From JAQUVS01 sp964389735 (GTDB taxonomy: Bacteria > Bacillota_I > Bacilli_A > RF39 > UBA660): a DNA stretch of 6,641 nt. The notes beneath the pieces were generated by a model. That model made no database searches and was not told the origin of the DNA. It worked only from the letters and a program-made list of their open reading frames with translations. The stretch is taken from the NCBI GenBank assembly GCA_964389735.1, contig CAYMEJ010000046.1, positions 1 to 6,641 of the forward strand, read 5' to 3'. The position numbers were made by a program, and so were the translations under genes. Shown here piece after piece: positions 1 through 4,057 of the stretch. Every line of letters starts with the position of its first letter. Position 1 is the stretch's first letter.

Positions 1-85
1 ATGATACTGCTATTGCAGATATTATACCCAATATTACTATTACTGCTAACAACTCAATTAATGTAAAACCAGTTTTATTTTTCAT
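1..85 (-). CDS. Type IV prepilin / pseudopilin, N-terminal fragment (cut by window edge)
   Basis: Only the first 28 codons are in the window; the gene continues past base 1. Seen: a short basic leader (MKNKTG), then FTLIELLAVIVILGIISAIA, the class III (prepilin-type) signal. Cleavage is expected after Gly6, leaving Phe as the first mature residue and Glu at mature position 5, the residue conserved for filament assembly. The hydrophobic stretch is the N-terminal helix that anchors the subunit in the membrane before assembly. Family knowledge: such proteins are cut and N-methylated by a prepilin peptidase (PilD/ComC) and build type IV pili or the competence pseudopilus (ComGC type). The start is supported by a strong AAGGAG site at 92-97, six bases upstream. 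It lies downstream of a terminator-like hairpin, so it is probably a separate transcript. Too little is visible to tell a major pilin from a ComG-like pseudopilin. Confidence 0.88.
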   Translation of the reverse strand, partial: MKNKTGFTLIELLAVIVILGIISAIAVS

Positions 86-91
86 ATTAAA

Positions 92-97
92 CTCCTT
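92..97 (-). promoter_or_regulatory. Shine-Dalgarno site of the prepilin gene
   Basis: AAGGAG read on the minus strand, six bases before the ATG at 85. It fixes the start of the truncated prepilin gene. Confidence 0.8.
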
Positions 98-105
98 AGA
101 TTATT

Positions 106-134
106 ATTAAATTAATAATATCATATTTTTACAA
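106..134 (-). promoter_or_regulatory. Possible sigma-A promoter for the prepilin gene
   Basis: On the minus strand, TTGTAA (129-134; four of six matches to TTGACA) and TTTAAT (106-111; five of six to TATAAT) are separated by exactly 17 bases. A transcript would start about 15 bases before the ATG, just ahead of the AAGGAG site. The gene sits downstream of a terminator-like hairpin, so a promoter is expected here. The sequence is so AT-rich that chance matches are likely, hence the low confidence. Confidence 0.35.
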
Positions 135-160
135 AATAAAAAAGAAGTTATCTACTTCTT
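134..160 (-). terminator. Rho-independent-type terminator of the ygjP-like to hyp153 operon
   Basis: On the minus strand a perfect 7-bp inverted repeat (AAGAAGT / ACTTCTT, bases 154-160 and 142-148) with a 5-base loop is followed at once by a T-rich run (TTTTTATTTT). Two more G-U pairs could extend the stem into a second pair of U residues. The stem contains only two G-C pairs, so it is weak, but position, U-tract and strand are right for ending the operon. The left arm lies in the last codons of the 153-residue gene, and its TAA stop (148-150) falls at the loop and start of the right arm. Confidence 0.6.
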
Positions 161-609
161 CCTTCTTTAGTATATTCTTGTTCATATGCTTTTTCTAACA
201 CATAGTCAATTCTAACTTTTAATTCATTTTCTAAAATATCTAATTTTTTCATAAATACCTCTTCATCCTTAGTTTCCATATATTTGCGATATTTATTTAT
301 TATTTCTTGTCTTAACTTAGTTATTTCATTTAATGCCTCTCTATAAGTTTCTCCTGTTTCATCATCATTTTGAAATATTATAGATAATAATCTTAATAAG
401 TTTTCAAATCTCTTATTTAGTTTTTTCATTACCATTTTATTAATCATTGTTGGATTAATAATAATCATCTTATTAACATTAACAGCATCTTTTATTTTTA
501 CATTTGATTTAGGTGTTATATCATAACCATTCATTTTATCATACTCAAAATATGATATTGAATTATCAGTCTTATCTTTAACTATATAGTATTTAATACT
601 ATTATTCAT
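148..609 (-). CDS. Uncharacterised 153-residue protein, last gene of the rimM-trmD operon
   Basis: I do not recognise this family. Residues 1-55 are probably mixed beta/alpha: YYIVKD, then ISYFEYDK, then a KMIIINP strand, ending in PTMINK. Residues 56-145 are strongly helical and charged, with heptad-like spacing (LNKRFENLLRLLSIIF; ALNEITKLRQEIINKYRKYM; FMKKLDILENELKVRIDYVLEKA), consistent with a helical hairpin or coiled coil. There is no signal peptide or transmembrane segment, so it is probably cytoplasmic. The ATG at 609 follows AAGGTG (615-620) by five bases, and that site overlaps the TGA stop of trmD; the gap between the genes is 10 bases, so co-translation is likely. It ends in a terminator-like hairpin. 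Codon use resembles its neighbours. Function cannot be assigned; a structural or binding role is only a guess from the helices. Confidence 0.8.
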   Translation of the reverse strand: MNNSIKYYIVKDKTDNSISYFEYDKMNGYDITPKSNVKIKDAVNVNKMIIINPTMINKMVMKKLNKRFENLLRLLSIIFQNDDETGETYREALNEITKLRQEIINKYRKYMETKDEEVFMKKLDILENELKVRIDYVLEKAYEQEYTKEGRSR

Positions 610-619
610 ATTAACACCT

Positions 620-1282
620 TCAATCTAATAAATCTGGTCTTTTCTCTCTTGTTCTATTATAACTCGAATTTCTTCGAAAGTCTTCAATTTTTTTATGATC
701 TCCATTAATTAATACTTCTGGTACTTTCATACCTCTAAAATCAGCTGGTTTAGTGTATGTTTCATAATCAAGTAAATTGTTATTAAAACTATCATTCAAA
801 TGTGAACCCTCTTCAATAACACCATCTATCAATCTAATAATAGAATCACTAACTATCATACTAGGAATTTCTCCCCCTGTTAATACATAATCACCTACAC
901 TAATAAACATATCTACAATGGATCTTATTCTTTCATCAAAACCTTCATAATGCCCACATAGAAGTATTATATGTTTTTCTCTACTTAAATCATATGCTAA
1001 TGATTGTTTATATGTCACCCCATCAGGAGTCATCATAATAACTTTAGAATCCTTTGTTTTAATATCTTCAATACAATCAAAAATAGGCTGACAAGTAAGT
1101 ACCATTCCATTTCCACCACCATATGGAGTATCATCTACTTTATGATGAGGATCCTTAGAATAATCCCTAAAATTAATCAAATTAATTTCTACTAATCCTT
1201 TATCAATAGCTCTCTTTATAATTGATTCATTTACAAATCCAGTAAACATATCAGGAAACAAAGTAAGTATATCTATTCTCAT
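620..1282 (-). CDS. trmD: tRNA (guanine37-N1)-methyltransferase TrmD
   Basis: Methylates N1 of G37, next to the anticodon of tRNAs reading CUN, CCN and CGG, using S-adenosylmethionine; this prevents +1 frameshifting. It is a cytoplasmic SPOUT-class homodimer. Seen: start MRIDILTLFPDMF; VDDTPYGGGNGMVL (49-62); the knot motifs MTPDG (84-88), LLCGHYEGFDERI (107-119) and SVGDYVLTGGEIP (128-140); and GSHLNDSF (159-166), whose Asp164 should be the catalytic base. The C-terminal tRNA-binding part (TKPADFRGMKVPEVL, then RTREKRPDLL) is present. At 220 residues it is slightly shorter than typical (about 240), the loss being at the C-terminus. The usual PQG of the first knot motif reads PDG here. The ATG overlaps the rimM stop by one base (TAATG), with GAGGGG eight or so bases upstream. 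It ends in TGA, the only TGA stop in the window. Confidence 0.98.
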   Translation of the reverse strand: MRIDILTLFPDMFTGFVNESIIKRAIDKGLVEINLINFRDYSKDPHHKVDDTPYGGGNGMVLTCQPIFDCIEDIKTKDSKVIMMTPDGVTYKQSLAYDLSREKHIILLCGHYEGFDERIRSIVDMFISVGDYVLTGGEIPSMIVSDSIIRLIDGVIEEGSHLNDSFNNNLLDYETYTKPADFRGMKVPEVLINGDHKKIEDFRRNSSYNRTREKRPDLLD

Positions 1283-1776
1283 TAAAACATCCCCTCAATT
1301 GGATCTAATTCAATAATACCTTTATTAATATTTATATTCTTAACAAAAACTTCTTTATAAGGTATTAAAACTTCCTTATCTAAATAATTAATAACTAATA
1401 ATTTATTCTTTTCATTAATAACTCTGATATCAGTAACTATACCTTTTTCTTCGTCATTTACTATTACTTTTAAATTAATTAAATCACTATCTAAAAACTC
1501 ATCATTATTAAGTACTAAATCTTCTTTATCTATATAAACTAATAAACCTTTATATTTTAATATTTGATTAATATTATTATATCCATTCATAGTAATCATT
1601 TCAAAATTCTTATGATGTCTATAAGTACTAATAACTTCTTTTTCTTTTTTCTTTCCTATATAAATAGTCATATCTTTTTTAAATACTTTATCTTTAAATT
1701 CAAAACTAGAAAGAATTCTAATTTCACCTTTAATACCATGAGTATTAACTATTTTACCAATACAAATATAATCCAT
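1282..1776 (-). CDS. rimM: Ribosome maturation factor RimM
   Basis: Binds ribosomal protein S19 and assists maturation of the 30S head and of 16S rRNA. Seen: the N-terminal RimM barrel with its signature GKIVNTHGIKGEIRI (7-21); a second conserved part, RHHKNFEMITMNGY, then ILKYKGLLVYI (53-82); an acidic linker (EFLDSDLINLKV, about 93-104); and the C-terminal PRC barrel with KGIVTDI, LLVI, EVLIPYKEVFVKNI and the closing IELDPIEGMF. At 164 residues it is of normal length. The ATG overlaps the ysgA stop by one base (TAATG), and a near-perfect AGGAGGA site lies within the last codons of ysgA, so translation is coupled. rimM next to trmD is the usual order. The usual companions rpsP and rplS are not beside them here. 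Confidence 0.97.
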   Translation of the reverse strand: MDYICIGKIVNTHGIKGEIRILSSFEFKDKVFKKDMTIYIGKKKEKEVISTYRHHKNFEMITMNGYNNINQILKYKGLLVYIDKEDLVLNNDEFLDSDLINLKVIVNDEEKGIVTDIRVINEKNKLLVINYLDKEVLIPYKEVFVKNININKGIIELDPIEGMF

Positions 1777-2519
1777 TAATTCCTCCTATTAAGTTCATAT
1801 AACATAATACTAGTTGCAATACTTACATTTAAACTCTCTACATCATTATTTAATTCAATATATAAATTCTTATCACTTAATAATTTAACTTCCTCACTAA
1901 CACCATTACCTTCATTGCCCATTACTATAGCAAACTTATCTTTTTCTTCATTAGTTAAATCTCTAACATCATATCCATCTACTACATCAGTAACATATAT
2001 TAAAACACCATTAGACTTTAAAGTATTAATTTCTTCAATTAAGTTTCTTTTAATAATATTAATATAAAACATTGCTCCTTGTGTTGCTCTAACAACTTTA
2101 GGATTATATAAATCAACTGTATTATCTCCTAATATTATTGTATCTATATTAAAAGCCTTTGCACTTCTTATAATAGTACCTAAATTACCAGGATCTTGTA
2201 TTTCATCTAACATTAATATTTTATTACCTATATCACTGTTCTCTTCTATCTTTTCACATAATGCCAAAACATTTACAGGAGTATCTAAATTAGATATTTT
2301 GTTCATTACTTCTTTAGTAACATAAATAATATTATCAAAAGGAAAATCAACTTCTTCATTTTCTAATAATATTAATTCTTTAATAATACCCTTTTTGTAA
2401 GCTTCATTTACTAAATGAGTTCCTTCAACTATAAAAGTATTAGTATTATCTCTATATTTTTTAGTCATTAACTTAATATAATTTTTAACTCTTTCATTTT
2501 CTAAACTAGTAATTAACAT
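1776..2519 (-). CDS. ysgA: TrmH-family (SpoU) RNA 2'-O-methyltransferase, YsgA-like
   Basis: Predicted SAM-dependent 2'-O-ribose methyltransferase of rRNA or tRNA, cytoplasmic. Seen: an N-terminal substrate-binding domain (residues 1-95; KYRDNTNTFIVEGTHLVNEA is the typical RlmB/YsgA opening), then the SPOUT catalytic domain with all three motifs: motif 1 LDEIQDPGNLGTIIRSA (104-120; Asn112, Arg118), motif 2 IVMGNEGNGVSEE (198-210; Glu203) and motif 3 ESLNVSIATSIMLYE (228-242; Asn231). The catalytic Arg and the motif 3 Asn are present, so it should be active. The exact nucleotide target of YsgA proteins is unknown to me. GGGGTG (2525-2530) lies five bases before the ATG. It follows the 184-residue gene by 17 bases and overlaps rimM by one base. 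I recall ysgA beside sspI, pheS and pheT in B. subtilis, which matches this neighbourhood. Confidence 0.95.
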   Translation of the reverse strand: MLITSLENERVKNYIKLMTKKYRDNTNTFIVEGTHLVNEAYKKGIIKELILLENEEVDFPFDNIIYVTKEVMNKISNLDTPVNVLALCEKIEENSDIGNKILMLDEIQDPGNLGTIIRSAKAFNIDTIILGDNTVDLYNPKVVRATQGAMFYINIIKRNLIEEINTLKSNGVLIYVTDVVDGYDVRDLTNEEKDKFAIVMGNEGNGVSEEVKLLSDKNLYIELNNDVESLNVSIATSIMLYELNRRN

Positions 2520-2536
2520 CGCTACACCCCATTACT

Positions 2537-3091
2537 TTAAAATTTTACTGTTGGAACATTAAGTTTTCTTTTCTTTATATCTTCATAATTAAATTGTTCA
2601 ACATTATCTTCTTCAACTAAAAATGAATCAACAACTTCTCTTTTCTTACAATCAATTTTATGTAATAAAACTCCACCTTCACCTTTTAAATATTCTTTAA
2701 TCCATTTAAAATCATTATATCTTCTCATTATTCTAGGATTATTCTTTTGATTAGTTGAAGTATCAATTCTAACACTTATAACATTTTCACTTAATTCTAT
2801 TGCATCAGCTGAAACAATACAATCCCAATTATCTGCTAAACCAGAGCCCTTCAATTTATAACAATTTTCTTCTTCAACTAAAACTAAAGACATTTTTTTC
2901 TTTTGTAAATTAATTACACTATAATCATTTTGAGTAACACAACAATCAGTATAACTTAATCCTAAATTACTATATAAATCTGGTAATATAAATGATAATA
3001 CATTCCAAGCCCTTACCATATTAATATTTCCTACATCAATAGTAGTTTTAATCTCACCACTTATCAAATATAAAATATTGTCATTTTCCAT
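2537..3091 (-). CDS. Uncharacterised 184-residue protein between ygjP-like and ysgA
   Basis: I do not recognise this family. The sequence reads as a soluble, mainly beta protein: alternating hydrophobic strands (ILYLISGEI; SLVLVEEE; CIVSADAIEL; VISVRIDTS; GVLLHKIDC) with a helical segment around RRYNDFKWIKEYLKG (123-137). It has five cysteines, two adjacent (Cys50, Cys51) and single ones at 77, 91 and 148, and three tryptophans. They do not form an obvious CxxC zinc site. There is no signal peptide or membrane segment. The last residues (KKRKLNVPTVKF) form a basic tail. The ATG at 3091 follows AGGGGGA (3100-3106), which overlaps the TAG stop of the upstream peptidase gene. Spacing of 13 bases upstream and 17 downstream places it firmly in the operon. 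A role linked to RNA modification or protein quality control is conjecture from position only. Confidence 0.85.
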   Translation of the reverse strand: MENDNILYLISGEIKTTIDVGNINMVRAWNVLSFILPDLYSNLGLSYTDCCVTQNDYSVINLQKKKMSLVLVEEENCYKLKGSGLADNWDCIVSADAIELSENVISVRIDTSTNQKNNPRIMRRYNDFKWIKEYLKGEGGVLLHKIDCKKREVVDSFLVEEDNVEQFNYEDIKKRKLNVPTVKF

Positions 3092-3104
3092 AAAATAAAT
3101 CCCC

Positions 3105-3743
3105 CTAATAGTTTTTCATTATTTTTCTAATTTCCTTATAGTTAGGATAGTTTTCTTCTACTACACCCCAAAACTTAGATGAATGATCAGCATATATTAA
3201 ATGTGATAATTCATGATTAATAACATAATCTAAACATTCAATATTCTTCTTCATTAATTCTAAATTCAAAGTAATGACATGAGTCTTAGTATTACAAACT
3301 CCCCATCTACTAGTCATCTTTCTAATTCTAAGAGTAACATTAGGTATTCTTCTTGAAAATTTATTATACCAATAATCAAGTCTTTCTTGAAATAAAACTT
3401 GAGCCTCTTTTTTTAGCCATTTATCAATATCAATATCTTTACCAATAAAAACTTTTGAAGTACCTAACTCTACTTGTTTTGAATTGGTTGATATTATATC
3501 ATATTCCTTACCTAATAACAAGAATTTACTATTTATTTCATTTTTGTTAACTTGTTTACTATACATATTTTCTATAGATTTAATATTATCATTGATTATA
3601 CGTTCAATACTTTTATCACTAGTAAAAATATTAGTAGTAACATATAATTTCAAATCACTTTTAACTCTTAAATAAGTATTACGATTACCTTTTTTCTTTG
3701 TTATTACTACATCTATTAAATTGTTATTTACATTTACTTTCAT
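3105..3743 (-). CDS. YgjP-like zinc metallopeptidase (DUF45 / SprT-M48-like)
   Basis: Predicted cytoplasmic zinc-dependent metallopeptidase of the YgjP (DUF45) family; substrates of the family are poorly known. Seen: a beta-rich N-terminal part (residues 1-100, opening with a VVITKKKGNRNTYLRVKSD strand pair typical of the family), a helix with the WLKKEAQVLFQERLDYW pattern (109-125), the core SRWGVCNTKTHVITLN (145-160), and the zinc/catalytic motif HELSH (177-181: zinc ligands His177 and His181, catalytic Glu178). A later His187 in YADHSSKFW matches the third ligand of the family's HxxxFW pattern. So the active site is complete. At 212 residues the length is normal (about 210-240). The ATG at 3743 follows AGGTGA (3748-3753) closely. 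It is the first gene of the leftward cluster, divergent from sspI. No membrane segment is seen. Confidence 0.92.
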   Translation of the reverse strand: MKVNVNNNLIDVVITKKKGNRNTYLRVKSDLKLYVTTNIFTSDKSIERIINDNIKSIENMYSKQVNKNEINSKFLLLGKEYDIISTNSKQVELGTSKVFIGKDIDIDKWLKKEAQVLFQERLDYWYNKFSRRIPNVTLRIRKMTSRWGVCNTKTHVITLNLELMKKNIECLDYVINHELSHLIYADHSSKFWGVVEENYPNYKEIRKIMKNY

Positions 3744-3758
3744 ATAATCACCTAATAC

Positions 3759-3794
3759 ATTATATATTATAATATTTTTTTGTATAAAAATCTA
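3759..3794 (-). promoter_or_regulatory. Probable promoter region of the leftward operon
   Basis: Two TATAAT hexamers on the minus strand, at 3766-3771 and 3759-3764, lie just upstream of the ygjP-like gene. The outer one would give a leader of about 17 bases carrying the AGGTGA site. Neither has a good -35 box: TATACA (3781-3786) is 16 bases from the inner one, and only poor matches precede the outer one. Some promoter is expected here because sspI is divergent, but which hexamer is used cannot be told. Confidence 0.4.
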
Positions 3795-3811
3795 TTAAAA
3801 CAAACAAAATA
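3781..3811 (+). promoter_or_regulatory. Possible forespore (sigma-G type) promoter of sspI
   Basis: TGTATA (3781-3786), an 18-base spacer, then CAAAATA (3805-3811). Sigma-G promoters, as I know them from Bacillus, have a -35 of the form TGnATA and a -10 of the form CATnnTA, 17 to 18 bases apart; here the -35 fits fully and the -10 has one mismatch (A for T). The gene it precedes belongs to a forespore-expressed family, which supports the reading. A weakness is that the predicted start falls right at the ribosome binding site (3818-3823), giving a very short leader, and AT-rich DNA gives chance matches. Confidence 0.4.
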
Positions 3812-3817
3812 GTATTG

Positions 3818-3823
3818 AAAGGA
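3818..3823 (+). promoter_or_regulatory. Shine-Dalgarno site of sspI
   Basis: AAAGGA, eight bases before the ATG at 3832. It supports that start and the reading of this short plus-strand gene as real. Confidence 0.75.
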
Positions 3824-3831
3824 ATGATTAA

Positions 3832-4047
3832 ATGAACTTAGATATTAGAAGTCATATAATTAATAATTTTAAAGGTGATGATTCAAAAGCCATTAAAGAT
3901 TCAATAGAAGAAAGCATTAAAAATAATGAAGAAATTACATTACCAGGATTAGGTGTATTATTTGAATTACTATGGAGTGATTCAGATGATGAATTAAAAG
4001 AAAAAATATTAAATATAATAGAAAGCAAAATAAAACAAGCTCAATAG
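3832..4047 (+). CDS. sspI: Small acid-soluble spore protein SspI
   Basis: Member of the SspI family of minor small acid-soluble spore proteins, made in the forespore and stored in the mature spore core; its precise role is not known. Seen: 71 residues, the same length I recall for B. subtilis SspI. The N-terminus MNLDIRSHIINNFKG parallels the Bacillus MDLNLR opening, and LPGLGVLFELLW (37-48) carries the family's central LPGLGVLFE block intact. The rest is acidic and helical (two likely helices, about 17-31 and 52-70), without cysteine. It is the only plus-strand gene here, convergent with pheT and divergent from the ygjP-like gene, with its own candidate sigma-G promoter and a strong terminator. 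Neighbouring ysgA, pheS and pheT match my memory of the Bacillus setting of sspI. It is not an alpha/beta-type DNA-binding SASP. Confidence 0.92.
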   Translation: MNLDIRSHIINNFKGDDSKAIKDSIEESIKNNEEITLPGLGVLFELLWSDSDDELKEKILNIIESKIKQAQ

Positions 4048-4057
4048 AGCTTGTTTT
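4032..4057. terminator. Bidirectional rho-independent terminator between sspI and pheT
   Basis: A perfect 11-bp inverted repeat (arms 4032-4042 and 4047-4057; core ACAAGCTC / GAGCTTGT) with a 4-base loop AATA. On the plus strand the right arm runs into TTTTTATTTAT; on the minus strand the left arm is followed by TTTTATTTTG. It can therefore end both converging transcripts. The left arm encodes the last residues of SspI (its TAG stop is 4045-4047), and the right arm touches the pheT stop (TAA, 4057-4059). Only nine bases separate the two genes. Confidence 0.9.

Noticed and set aside
610..622. TGA as a tryptophan codon (mycoplasma code) at the end of trmD
   Set aside because: Trp codons checked in pheS, pheT, the ygjP-like gene and the 184-residue gene are TGG; reading TGA as Trp would add only three residues before a TAA and run into the next ribosome site.
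1004..1195. 63-codon plus-strand open frame opposite trmD
   Set aside because: Lies wholly inside trmD on the other strand, has no Shine-Dalgarno site I can see, and its composition is that of an antisense shadow.
1564..1779. 71-codon plus-strand open frame opposite rimM
   Set aside because: Antisense shadow of a clear rimM gene; the Phe/Ile/Ser/Asn-rich product follows from Lys/Asn codons on the coding strand.
3484..3675. 63-codon plus-strand frame that looks like a membrane peptide, opposite the ygjP-like gene
   Set aside because: The apparent hydrophobicity is what antisense reading of Lys/Asn/Glu-rich codons gives; the peptidase on the other strand is well supported.
4032..4057. The sspI/pheT inverted repeat as a mobile-element end or operator
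   Set aside because: The U-tracts on both strands and the position between two converging stop codons fit a terminator; no target duplication or transposase is nearby.
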